From Bog-159 sp035602155 (GTDB taxonomy: Bacteria > Acidobacteriota > Terriglobia > Bryobacterales > Bryobacteraceae): a stretch of DNA of 8,243 nt. Every line of letters begins with the position of its first letter. Within the stretch, counting starts at the first letter, position 1. Below are positions 1 through 7,365 of this stretch, piece by piece. Under the pieces are notes generated by a model. It saw only the letters and a program-made list of their open reading frames with translations. It had not been told where the DNA came from and did not search any database. The position numbers and the translations under genes are program-made. The stretch lies in NCBI GenBank assembly GCA_035602155.1, contig DATNMW010000149.1:1-8243 (forward strand), given 5' to 3'.

Positions 1-430
1 CAAGAGCCGGGCGTGCCGCACTCAGGACGACGCGCTGGTGGAGGGCAAGAACGGCGCCGTGGTGCGCAAGCGCATGGGTTACGGATACATCGCCGGCGAG
101 CACGCCGAGGCGATTGCGAGGTTTTATGCGCAGCAGTTGAACCCGTATCTGAATTTTCACCGACCCTGCGGTTTTGCCACCGTGAGCTTGGACGAGCGCG
201 GCAAGCGCCAGCGCCGATACAAAACCGAAGATTATCAGACGCGGTGCGAGAAACTAAAGTAGTTGGAACGGGCCGCGCAGTACCTCAAGCCGGGAGTGAG
301 CTTGGCGGATCTGGAACGAAAGGCGCTGGCGGTAAGCGACACCGAGTGCGCCCGGAAGATGAGCGCCGCCAAGTCGCGGCTGCTCCGGCAGTGCAAAGTG
401 CAGTCTCCACTTCCGCCGCCCGGTGCACGC
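1..430 (+). pseudogene. Broken DDE (rve-type) IS transposase, C-terminal part
   Basis: The frame starting at base 2 reads as the C-terminal end of an integrase-like IS transposase; the N-terminal part lies before the window. The stretch DDALVEGKNG (about bases 26-55) fits the third catalytic acidic residue of the DDE triad, the Glu at bases 41-43. It is followed by the family-like motif LNPYLNFHRPCG (about 137-172). An in-frame TAG at 260-262 interrupts the text between EKLK and LERAAQYLKPG. The reading continues sensibly after it (YLKPGVSLADL, then SDTECARKM and AKSRLLRQC), as in intact members I remember, where a Ser-Leu pair sits at this point; TCG to TAG is one base. No stop follows in this frame until base 908, well inside the antisense HAD gene, so the natural end is probably lost or shifted; the 3' boundary given is approximate. 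No terminal inverted repeat could be identified. Family assignment (IS481/IS3-like group) is tentative. Confidence 0.75.
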
Positions 431-478
431 GATGACGACGATTGTCTCTCTGAACCTAAAAACCAAAGAAAGGAAGTC

Positions 479-533
479 GGCCGCTACGCGGCCTCCTCAT
501 TCTCTTTATGCCGCTCTCCCTCCGGTCGAGCGG
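479..533. terminator. Two small hairpins between convergent genes, possible terminator
   Basis: A perfect 6-bp GC stem with a 3-base loop (GGCCGC TAC GCGGCC, 479-493) is followed on the minus strand by a pyrimidine-rich run ending in TTTTT (complement of about 456-478). A second stem, CCGCTC (511-516) with GAGCGG (528-533) and an 11-base loop, lies next to it. The position about 100 bases past the stop of the minus-strand HAD gene, facing the transposase remnant, suits a terminator for the minus-strand operon. The U-run is offset and imperfect, so intrinsic termination is only plausible. The rest of 431-589 shows nothing else I can name and may include the end of the insertion sequence. Confidence 0.35.
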
Positions 534-589
534 AACCGACTTCATGCTCATCCTTCAATTGGAAAATGCTGCTGGGACCAAGCGGTTCT

Positions 590-1339
590 TCATCGCTGAG
601 CCGCGGCGAGAAACTCGATCGCGCGGGGCAACTCGGCGTATTGATAGAGAATATAGTCCGGTTCGGTTTCAGGAGATCCGCCCTGGTTACCGCGCGGGCA
701 GAACAAGATCGTTTTCATGCCCACCTGCCGCGCTCCAAGCACGTCGCGAAAGCGGTCGTCCCCGATGAAGATCGCCTCTTCCGGGCCGACCTGCAGTGCG
801 GTCAGGGCCGCCTGAAACAACCGGGGGTCGGGCTTGCGATAGCCGTAATCCCCCGAGACCACGAACGACCCGAAGTAGCCCGCCAAGCCCGCGGCACGCA
901 GCTCGGGTAAAGCGTAGGCGCTCTGGGCGTCGGAAACCGCCGCCAGGCGATAGCGCGTTTTCAACTGCGCCAGAATCTCCTGTACTTGCGGAAACGCCGC
1001 CAGGCGTTTCCGCGCGATTCCGCGCTGCAGCTCGGCCAGGAACAGCGGCATCTGGCGGAGTTTCTCCAGTCCCAGAGACCGCGTGGCATCCGTGGCGCAC
1101 CGGCGCAACACTTCGCTCCAAACCGCCACCACATCGAACTCGGGATATGTTTCGGCGCTCGCCGCGAACTGCTCTTTCATGATCCGGAAGTATAAATCGC
1201 GCACTTCGCCGCGGTGCAGCGCGATGCCCTGATACGTTAGAAAATGCGCGATGGCGCGATAGGCCTCCTCCATCCACTCGTCGGTTTCGATATCGATCAG
1301 GGTTCCGTTGACATCGAACAGCAGGGCCCGAATCTCCAT
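590..1339 (-). CDS. HAD-superfamily hydrolase (phosphatase-like)
   Basis: Soluble HAD-fold hydrolase with the four motifs in order (numbering from the GTG at 1342). Motif I is FDVNGTLID, with nucleophile Asp10. Motif II is the Ser137 in AAVSDA. Motif III is Lys170 in YRKPDP. Motif IV is IGDDRFRD, with Asp195/196 and Asp200. The segment of about 20-115 between motifs I and II is a helical C1-type cap, as in phosphoglycolate phosphatase and haloacid dehalogenase relatives. About 250 aa is normal for the group. The usual second Asp of motif I (nucleophile +2) is Asn12, which is unusual for a phosphatase because that Asp serves as general acid/base. Substrate is unknown. Start: GTG at 1342 or ATG at 1339; I chose the ATG because its A is shared with the TGA stop of the upstream kinase gene (TGATG), typical of translational coupling. 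No clear Shine-Dalgarno is seen, consistent with reinitiation. No signal peptide or membrane segment; cytoplasmic. Confidence 0.85.
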   Translation of the reverse strand: MEIRALLFDVNGTLIDIETDEWMEEAYRAIAHFLTYQGIALHRGEVRDLYFRIMKEQFAASAETYPEFDVVAVWSEVLRRCATDATRSLGLEKLRQMPLFLAELQRGIARKRLAAFPQVQEILAQLKTRYRLAAVSDAQSAYALPELRAAGLAGYFGSFVVSGDYGYRKPDPRLFQAALTALQVGPEEAIFIGDDRFRDVLGARQVGMKTILFCPRGNQGGSPETEPDYILYQYAELPRAIEFLAAAQR

Positions 1340-2382
1340 CACGGCGTCCGCAAGATGATTTTGGCTTCTTCCACCAGCCGCCGCCGCTGGCCGGCGCAGA
1401 CCCAGGAATTTCGGGCGATGCGGAGCAGAGTGAGAGCCATCTGGAAGGGCAAGCGGCCGGTGATGGAGCGGAAGGCGCGGCCGCGGTCGGGAAAGTGGCA
1501 GGCGTACTCCCAGAGGAAGTGTCCGATGAAAGGCTCGACGGAATACTTGTTGCCGGTGGCCTCCAGGAAATAGTGCTGCAACTCTCCGGCAATCCGTCCC
1601 AAATCGAAAACGCGATCCGCGCGCCGCATCCGTTCCAAGTCGATCGCGATCACGCTGAGGCCGCGGCCGAACAGCAGATTGCTGGGGGTGGCGTCGCCAT
1701 GCACGAGCACTTGATTATCCTCCCACATGCGCGGCTTTTCCCGCCAGCGGTCGCGCAACCAGGTCAATTCGTCCGCGTCCCACCGGCCAATCACCTGCTT
1801 GCTTTGCAGCTTTTGGACGAGCCGGTCCAGGTAGGCGCAATCCTGGCTGAAATCCACGCCCAGTCCGTTGGCAGTGCGGTTGTGCAGGGTCGCCAGGAAG
1901 TAAGCCAACGCGGTCAACTTGTCGAAAAGCGGCTGGGCTTGGCCGTGGTGAATGGCGGCATTGACGAAAGCGCCGAGCGGGACTCCCGTGGCATATTCCT
2001 CCACTAAAATGCTATTGAGGCAGACATTCGTGCCCAGCGGCCGTACCACGTGATGCGGGTAGCCGGCCAGCCCGTAGCCACGGAGCACCTGGAGATTGTC
2101 GAACTCCTGGCGCATGCGCTGGCTGCCGTCGGCCGCATGCCGGCCGCCGCTCACGAAGAACTTGCCGACAACTTGGGCGCAACTGTGCCGCTCCTCGTAG
2201 AGAAAGACTTTGCCGTCCTTCATGCTGAAGACGCGGAACTCGGCCGGACTGTTGCGAACTCCCATTTGCGGCAGGACGTCCTGCACCAGATAGGGGTGCA
2301 GAGGATCGCGCGCGGAAAGATGTCCAAGGTACTGTTTTGGCACAGGCACGCTCTCAAACGAAGCCGCCTGCCCCGGCAGCAT
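1339..2382 (-). CDS. Aminoglycoside-phosphotransferase-family kinase
   Basis: Small-molecule kinase of the APH/choline-kinase fold (347 aa, usual length). The catalytic loop (Brenner motif) is LVHGDATPSNLLF with Asp230 as catalytic base and Asn235. The metal-binding Asp248 is in VIAIDLE. The N-lobe has VVGKFF with Lys74 as the likely ATP-binding lysine and a possible partner Glu93 in RQEFDNL; a hinge-like ILVEEY lies near 125-130. The family phosphorylates hydroxyls of aminoglycosides, choline, homoserine, sugars and others; nothing here fixes the substrate, and a resistance role should not be assumed. No secretion signal, so cytoplasmic. ATG at 2382 is the first standard start after an in-frame TGA at about 2437-2439; no good Shine-Dalgarno precedes it. 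It is the first gene of a minus-strand pair with the HAD hydrolase, whose ATG overlaps this gene's stop, and it is divergent from the efflux operon. The pairing suggests linked handling of one phosphorylated metabolite, which is inference. Confidence 0.85.
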   Translation of the reverse strand: MLPGQAASFESVPVPKQYLGHLSARDPLHPYLVQDVLPQMGVRNSPAEFRVFSMKDGKVFLYEERHSCAQVVGKFFVSGGRHAADGSQRMRQEFDNLQVLRGYGLAGYPHHVVRPLGTNVCLNSILVEEYATGVPLGAFVNAAIHHGQAQPLFDKLTALAYFLATLHNRTANGLGVDFSQDCAYLDRLVQKLQSKQVIGRWDADELTWLRDRWREKPRMWEDNQVLVHGDATPSNLLFGRGLSVIAIDLERMRRADRVFDLGRIAGELQHYFLEATGNKYSVEPFIGHFLWEYACHFPDRGRAFRSITGRLPFQMALTLLRIARNSWVCAGQRRRLVEEAKIILRTP

Positions 2383-2752
2383 CGGATCGGGAAGGAAATT
2401 CGCCCCTGCGGGTCCGGACCTCCGCTCACAGGGCAGTCATCGAATTGTAACATTTAATCGGGGCGCCCGTTCCCGGTCTGGCAGATTTTGCATTTCAGGT
2501 GCGATTTTGTCGCTTAAGCAGCCCGGCCTTTTCGAGTCCGTTTTAGGGAGCGCTAAATGCATCTGGCTTCGCCGCCGTGATCTGCCCGATCCCGGCAAAC
2601 CGGCTGATTCTTTGGGACGCTTCGCCGAACACGTGGCCTTTTAATTGCTCGGCCGTTTGCGCGGAGGCAAGTTTCCAGAGGTGTCTTTGAATACGTTCGA
2701 GTACAGCTTCGCTCCCCGGTTCCTGGTTAGGCCTATCCCGCCGCTCCGCTAC

Positions 2753-2776
2753 GAACGCTGCCGCCGGCGGGCGTTC
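2753..2776. promoter_or_regulatory. Imperfect palindrome ahead of the efflux operon
   Basis: Arms GAACGC (2753-2758) and GCGTTC (2771-2776) enclose TG plus the perfect 10-base palindrome CCGCCGGCGG (2761-2770). The whole can fold as a GC-rich hairpin with a two-base bulge, ending 18 bases before the Shine-Dalgarno of the adaptor gene. It could be an operator for a regulator or an mRNA hairpin in the leader. GC-rich palindromes also arise by chance in such DNA, so the role is a guess. Confidence 0.3.
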
Positions 2777-2794
2777 CGATACTGACACCTGCAC

Positions 2795-2799
2795 AGGAG
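2795..2799 (+). promoter_or_regulatory. Ribosome binding site fixing the TTG start
   Basis: AGGAG lies 7 bases before the TTG at 2807. An in-frame TGA at 2783-2785 closes the frame upstream, leaving only CTG as another near-start codon, so this site is what decides the TTG start of the adaptor gene. Confidence 0.7.
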
Positions 2800-2806
2800 C
2801 ATCCGA

Positions 2807-4051
2807 TTGACAGAAGACCCAGAGAAGCACTCACCTATCGGCCCCGGCCATCAAATCGCGGCTCCCGTTCCGGCGCGCCATAAGACTGCGTGGATCGTCG
2901 TGTCGATTCTGTTGCTGGCGGCCATTGCCCTGGCGATCGTGCTGATCTTGCACCACCGCGAAGAAGCCAAGAAAAAGGCGGCGGCCGCGGCGCGCCCCGC
3001 ACCCGGAATCGCCGTCACCATTGCGACCGCTCAGAAGGGCGCCATCGGCATCTACCTTGACGCTATCGGCACGGTCACTCCAGTCTATACCGATTCGATC
3101 GCCAGCCAGGTAGACGGCGTGATCGTGGCCGTGCACTATACGGAAGGCCAGCGGATAAATAAAGGCGACCCGCTGATCGACATCGATTCCCGTCCGTACC
3201 GCGCGACTCTCTTGCAGGCTCAAGGGACGCTCGAGAGAGACGAAAATGTGCTGGCGCAAGCCCGCATGGACCTGGAGCGCTATCGTGCCGCGTGGGCGCG
3301 CAACGGCATCGCAAAGCAAATCCTGGACGACCAGGAAAAGCTGGTGCTGCAGGACGAGGGCACCGTGAAGAACGACCAGGGAACGGTCCAATACGACCAG
3401 GTTCAGGTCGAATTCTGCAGTATCGCCGCGCCCATCGCCGGCCGCGTGGGCTTACGACTGGTGGATCCGGGCAACGTGGTGCAAGCCGCCGCGGCCGCGA
3501 CCCTCGCGGTGATTACACAATTGGAGCCCATCACCGTCATTTTCACCATACCGGAGGATAGTCTCGGCCAGGTGGAAGCCCGGCTGCGCAAGGGAGCCAA
3601 GCTCACCGTCGACGCATTCGACCGCTCCGCGCTGACGAAGCTTGGCAGCGGCACGCTGTTGACCATCGACAACCTGATCGACACTACCACCGGGACGGTA
3701 AAAGGGCGGGCGCAATTCGCCAACCAAAACGACGCGCTCTTCCCCAACCAGTTTGTCAATACGCGCCTGCTGGTGAACACGCTGCAGGGAGTGACGCTGA
3801 TTCCGTCGTCGGCCATCCAGCAGAATGGGCAAGCGTCGTTTGTCTATTTGATTCAGAACAATATCGCGCACATGCGCAGCATAAAGGCGGGGGTCACAAA
3901 CGGCGGCGTCACCCAGGTTACCGGTATCGGCCCTGGGGACGTGGTGGCCGACAGCAGCTTCGATAAGTTGCAGGACAACTCCAAGGTCGCAATCTCGGCC
4001 CAGCCCGCCGCGGCCGCCGCCGGCGGGAGCAACGGGAGCGGCGCGCCGTGA
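2807..4051 (+). CDS. mdtA: RND efflux periplasmic adaptor, MdtA-like
   Basis: Membrane fusion protein linking an inner-membrane RND pump to a TolC-type outer-membrane channel. It is 414 aa, against 415 for E. coli MdtA as I recall it. In order: a cytoplasmic N-terminus, one hydrophobic anchor at about 29-48 (no lipobox, so an uncleaved anchor rather than a lipoprotein), the first lipoyl half at about 95-130 (QVDGVIVAVHYTEGQ, GDPLIDID), a coiled-coil hairpin at about 133-205, the second lipoyl half at about 206-235 (APIAGRVGLR), a beta-barrel at about 240-325 (LEPITVIFTIPE, TGTVKGRAQF, DALFPNQFVN), and a membrane-proximal domain to about 398. The signatures SQVDG, APIAGRVGL and LFPNQFVN match MdtA closely. 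The last residues form an Ala/Gly/Ser tail. The TTG start is supported by AGGAG 7 bases upstream. It is the first gene of the operon, and its stop overlaps the GTG of the next gene by 4 bases. Confidence 0.92.
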   Translation: MTEDPEKHSPIGPGHQIAAPVPARHKTAWIVVSILLLAAIALAIVLILHHREEAKKKAAAAARPAPGIAVTIATAQKGAIGIYLDAIGTVTPVYTDSIASQVDGVIVAVHYTEGQRINKGDPLIDIDSRPYRATLLQAQGTLERDENVLAQARMDLERYRAAWARNGIAKQILDDQEKLVLQDEGTVKNDQGTVQYDQVQVEFCSIAAPIAGRVGLRLVDPGNVVQAAAAATLAVITQLEPITVIFTIPEDSLGQVEARLRKGAKLTVDAFDRSALTKLGSGTLLTIDNLIDTTTGTVKGRAQFANQNDALFPNQFVNTRLLVNTLQGVTLIPSSAIQQNGQASFVYLIQNNIAHMRSIKAGVTNGGVTQVTGIGPGDVVADSSFDKLQDNSKVAISAQPAAAAAGGSNGSGAP

Positions 4052-7000
4052 GTCCGTCCCGCCCTTTTATTTTGCGGCCGGTGGCCACTTCTTTGCTGAT
4101 GGCCGCCATCCTCCTGGTCGGCCTTGTCGGGTATACGCAACTGCCGGTTTCCGCACTGCCGGAAGTCGATTATCCGACCATTCAGGTGCTCACGTTTTAT
4201 CCCGGCGCCAGCCCCAACGTGATGGCCACGACAGTCACTGCGCCCCTGGAGCGCCAATTCGGCGAACTGCAGGGCTTGAGCCAGATGACCTCCACCAGTT
4301 CCGGAGGCACCTCCGTCATCGTGCTGCAATTCAATCTCACATTGTCCATGGATGTGGCCGAGGAAGAGGTGCAATCCTCCATCAATGCGGCGCAGAGTCT
4401 TTTGCCATCCATCCTGCCCGCGCCGCCGATCTACAGTAAGACGAATCCAGCCGATGCTCCGGTGCTCACCCTGGCCATTACTTCGAACTCCATGCCGCTT
4501 TCCCAGGTGGAAGACCTGGTGGACACGCGCCTGGCGCCCAAGATCTCGCAACTCAACGGAGTGGGTCTTGTAACTATCAGCGGCGGCCAAAAGCCCGCCG
4601 TCCGCATTCAAGCCAACCCTACGGCTCTGTCGTCCTACGGCATCAACCTGGAAGACCTGCGCGCGGCGCTGACACAGGCCAGCGTGAACGCCGCCAAAGG
4701 GAATTTCGACGGGCCGCGCCAGGATTACCAGATCGACGCCAACGATCAACTGGTCACCAGCGGCGACTATCGGAAAGTTGTCGTGGCATACCGCAACGGC
4801 GCGCCGGTGATGCTGCCCGACGTGGCACTCATCGTAAATGGCGTGGAAAACAATAATCAGGCCGCGTGGATGAACCAAACACCCGCCGTCATCCTGAACG
4901 TGCAACGCCAGCCCGGGGCCAACACTATCAGCGTGGTCAAGAGCATCAAGGCGCTGCTGCCGCAGATGGAAGCCAACCTGCCCACGGGCATTCAGGTGAC
5001 CACGCTTACCGATCTTACGGTGGCCATCGAGGCATCGGTTTCCGACGTCGAGTTCGAATTGCTGTTGACCGTCGGGCTGGTCGTGCTAGTCATCTTCCTC
5101 TTCTTGCGGAGCATCTATGCCACTATTATCCCGAGCGTGGCTGTGCCGCTGTCGCTGGTGGGCACCCTGGCGGCGATGTACATCCTGGGTTACAGCCTGG
5201 ATAACTTATCGCTGATGGCGCTGACCATCTCCACCGGATTCGTGGTGGACGATGCCATCGTGATGATCGAGAACATCTCGCGGTACATCGAAGCGGGCGA
5301 TCCACCCATGGAAGCGGCGCTCAAGGGCGCGGAGCAAATCGGCTTCACCATTATGTCGCTGACCGTGTCGCTCATCGCCGTGCTGATTCCGCTGTTGTTC
5401 ATGGGAGGCGTGGTGGGGCGGCTGTTCCGCGAGTTTGCCGTGACGCTTGCGGTCACGATTATCCTTTCGGCGGTGGTTTCTCTGACGCTCACGCCCATGA
5501 TGAGCGCGCGCATCTTGCGGCACGAGCCAAAGGAGCGGCGGGGGCGCGTCTATAGAGCCACGGAGCGCGCTTTCGAGGGCATGATCGCGTTCTACGGCCG
5601 GACGCTGAAATTCGTCCTGCGATTCCAGACCATTGCGCTGTTGGTCGCCCTGGCTACCTTGCTGCTTACGGTTTTCCTTTACACTATCATCCCCAAAGGA
5701 TTTTTCCCGATACAGGATACCGGCGTTATCCAGGGCATCACGCAGGCGCCGCCGGCCATCGGTTCCCAGGCCATGGCCAAGAAGCAACTGGAAATTACCA
5801 AGGCAGTGCTGGACGATCCGGCGGTGGAAAGCGTCTCCTCGTTCATCGGCGCGGATGGCACCAACACGACCTTGAACAGCGGCAGGATGTCGATCGATTT
5901 GAAGCCACTGGACCAACGCAAGATCAGTGCGCCCGACCTGATACGCAGGCTCACTTCCAGAGTGAATCGGGTCGAAGGAATCCAGCTCTTTATGGAACCC
6001 GTGCAGAACATTACCGTGGACGACCGGGTGAGCCGCACCCAATACCAGTACGCACTGGAAGACTCCGATGCCGGCGAACTGACCGACTGGACCAACCGTT
6101 TCATCCAACGTCTGAAGCAGTTGCCCGAACTGGAGGACGTGGCCACCGATCAACAGCCGGGAGGGCTGGCCCTGTCTCTGGTAATCGACCGGGTCACCGC
6201 TTCGCGGCTGGGCATCGCGCCTTCGACCATCGATAACACCCTGTATGACGCCTTCGGCCAGCGGCAGATCAACACCATGTATACCCAGGTCAACCAGTAC
6301 CATGTGATTCTCGAGAGCGAGCCGCAGTTTCAGAAAGACCCCAACAAGCTGAACCACATTTACATACAGGCGAATACGTCTTCCGGCGCAACCGGAGCCG
6401 GCGCCGCTTCCTCTTTTGCGTCTTCCGGATCGTCCTCGGCGGGATCCAATGCGCTGACGGGTTCCGCACTGTACACTCCGGCGGCTAACACCTTGGCGCC
6501 GCCGGCGACCGCGCTTTCGGCGGCTTCCACAACCTCCGGCAGCGGAGCCGCCTCCGCCGGCGCGACCAGTTCCGCCGCCGCCAACGCCGTGCCGTTAAGC
6601 GCTTTCGCGCACTTTGAAAACACCACGGAGCCGCTCGCCATTACCCACCAGGGTCAATTTCCGGCGATCACAGTCTCGTTCAATCTGGCTGCGAATGCCG
6701 CGCTGGGCAACGCCATTAACGCGGTCGACAAAGTGCAAAAGGACATGCACATGCCCGCCAGCCTGCAGGCGGGCTTTCAAGGCACCGCGGAATCGTTCAC
6801 CAGTTCGCTGGCCAATGAGCCGCTGCTGATTCTGGCTGCGCTGGTGGCGGTTTACATCGTGCTCGGCGTTTTGTACGAGAGCTTCATCCATCCGATTACG
6901 ATCCTGTCCACACTGCCGTCGGCGGGCGTGGGCGCTTTCCTCGCGCTGATTATTTTTCATCAGGACTTGAGCGTGGTGGCGATCATTGGCATCGTCCTGC

Positions 7001-7365
7001 TGATCGGCATCGTGAAAAAGAACGGCATCATGATGGTGGACTTCGCGCTGGAAGGCGAGCGGAAGCACGGCAAGAACGCGACCGATGCGATTTACGAGGC
7101 GTGCCTGCTGCGCTTCCGTCCCATCATGATGACCACCATGGCCGCGCTGCTGGCGGGGTTGCCGCTGGCGCTCGGAACGGGTTTCGGTTCGGAGTTGCGC
7201 AAACCCCTGGGCATCGCCATGGTGGGCGGACTGCTGCTCAGCCAGGCGCTCACGCTCTACACCACGCCCGTGATTTACATCTTTTTTGACAATCTGGCGC
7301 ACCGTTTTGCGCACAAATCCGGCCAGCCGGAGGCAGCAGGCGCGGAACTGGCAGGGCCGGCATGA
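4048..7365 (+). CDS. mdtB: RND multidrug efflux permease, MdtB-like
   Basis: Inner-membrane proton/drug antiporter of the HAE-1 RND family, a pump subunit of an MdtABC-type complex. The start FILRPVATSLLMAAILL (residues 7-23) is TM1. It is followed by LPVSALPEVDYPTIQV, the first periplasmic domain (about 40-330), TM2-6 (about 336-500), TM7 (about 530-548), the second periplasmic domain, and TM8-12 to the C-terminus. Proton-relay residues are visible: Asp401/Asp402 in TM4 (GFVVDDAIV) and Lys990/Lys991 in TM10 (IGIVKKNGI). The text tracks E. coli MdtB (NPADAPVLTLA, RQPGANTIS, PKGFFPIQDTG, VSRTQYQY, YESFIHPITILS). It is 1105 aa against about 1040 for MdtB. The excess is a low-complexity insert at about 777-847, described separately. 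GTG at 4048 overlaps the adaptor's TGA by 4 bases, with GGGAG at 4034-4038 as Shine-Dalgarno. The 3' end overlaps the next permease by 4 bases (ATGA). In enterobacteria, MdtB and MdtC form a mixed trimer. Confidence 0.94.
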   Translation: MSPSRPFILRPVATSLLMAAILLVGLVGYTQLPVSALPEVDYPTIQVLTFYPGASPNVMATTVTAPLERQFGELQGLSQMTSTSSGGTSVIVLQFNLTLSMDVAEEEVQSSINAAQSLLPSILPAPPIYSKTNPADAPVLTLAITSNSMPLSQVEDLVDTRLAPKISQLNGVGLVTISGGQKPAVRIQANPTALSSYGINLEDLRAALTQASVNAAKGNFDGPRQDYQIDANDQLVTSGDYRKVVVAYRNGAPVMLPDVALIVNGVENNNQAAWMNQTPAVILNVQRQPGANTISVVKSIKALLPQMEANLPTGIQVTTLTDLTVAIEASVSDVEFELLLTVGLVVLVIFLFLRSIYATIIPSVAVPLSLVGTLAAMYILGYSLDNLSLMALTISTGFVVDDAIVMIENISRYIEAGDPPMEAALKGAEQIGFTIMSLTVSLIAVLIPLLFMGGVVGRLFREFAVTLAVTIILSAVVSLTLTPMMSARILRHEPKERRGRVYRATERAFEGMIAFYGRTLKFVLRFQTIALLVALATLLLTVFLYTIIPKGFFPIQDTGVIQGITQAPPAIGSQAMAKKQLEITKAVLDDPAVESVSSFIGADGTNTTLNSGRMSIDLKPLDQRKISAPDLIRRLTSRVNRVEGIQLFMEPVQNITVDDRVSRTQYQYALEDSDAGELTDWTNRFIQRLKQLPELEDVATDQQPGGLALSLVIDRVTASRLGIAPSTIDNTLYDAFGQRQINTMYTQVNQYHVILESEPQFQKDPNKLNHIYIQANTSSGATGAGAASSFASSGSSSAGSNALTGSALYTPAANTLAPPATALSAASTTSGSGAASAGATSSAAANAVPLSAFAHFENTTEPLAITHQGQFPAITVSFNLAANAALGNAINAVDKVQKDMHMPASLQAGFQGTAESFTSSLANEPLLILAALVAVYIVLGVLYESFIHPITILSTLPSAGVGAFLALIIFHQDLSVVAIIGIVLLIGIVKKNGIMMVDFALEGERKHGKNATDAIYEACLLRFRPIMMTTMAALLAGLPLALGTGFGSELRKPLGIAMVGGLLLSQALTLYTTPVIYIFFDNLAHRFAHKSGQPEAAGAELAGPA
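6376..6588 (+). other. Low-complexity Ala/Ser/Gly/Thr insert in the MdtB-like pump
   Basis: Residues about 777-847 of the MdtB-like permease consist mostly of Ala, Ser, Gly and Thr (for example SSFASSGSSSAGS), where E. coli MdtB has only about 5-6 residues between the strand before it and the VPLSS motif. Here the equivalent text resumes as VPLSAFAHFE at residue 848. The reading frame is kept and no cysteine or charged residue is present. The 10-base string CGTCTTCCGG occurs twice, in frame, 42 bases apart (6377-6386 and 6419-6428), hinting at growth by duplication. By alignment with AcrB the insert falls in the second large periplasmic loop, around the docking part of the pump (inference). 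Confidence 0.75.

Larger units (their letters stand above)
2383..2806. other. Divergent intergenic region, no confident gene
   Basis: This 424-base gap separates the start of the minus-strand kinase from the TTG start of the efflux adaptor, so it must hold promoters for both directions. A TACAAT hexamer on the minus strand (2449 down to 2444, about 60 bases before the kinase ATG) resembles a -10 box, but no matching -35 is found 17 bases away. Other items are an 8-bp palindrome GGGCGCCC at 2461-2468 and the larger palindrome at 2753-2776 listed separately. One minus-strand frame is open from 2830 to 2543 (95 codons) but is not supported as a gene. No tRNA, riboswitch or repeat array was recognised. 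Confidence 0.6.

Noticed and set aside
262..910. Long plus-strand open frame after the TAG
   Set aside because: Only its first 55 or so codons read as transposase. The rest is antisense to the HAD gene and shows low-complexity, shadow-like sequence.
687..1592. 301-codon minus-strand frame overlapping the HAD and kinase genes
   Set aside because: It is Arg/Pro/Ser/Gly-rich with no motif and lies out of frame across two genes that have complete family motifs.
1339..2382. Aminoglycoside resistance gene call for the kinase
   Set aside because: Only the general APH-fold motifs are present. The family includes many metabolic kinases and no resistance subclass signature was recognised.
2543..2830. 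95-codon minus-strand open frame in the divergent gap
   Set aside because: It begins with GTG inside the well-supported start of the efflux adaptor, has no recognisable domain, and no Shine-Dalgarno was seen. Open frames of this size are common by chance in GC-rich DNA.
3853..4905. 350-codon antisense frame across the adaptor and MdtB-like gene
   Set aside because: It is His/Gly/Arg-rich text complementary to strongly conserved RND coding sequence, with no independent support.
5206..6357. 383-codon antisense frame within the MdtB-like gene
   Set aside because: It mirrors conserved RND sequence on the other strand and has no domain or start signal. High GC at third positions produces such long shadows.
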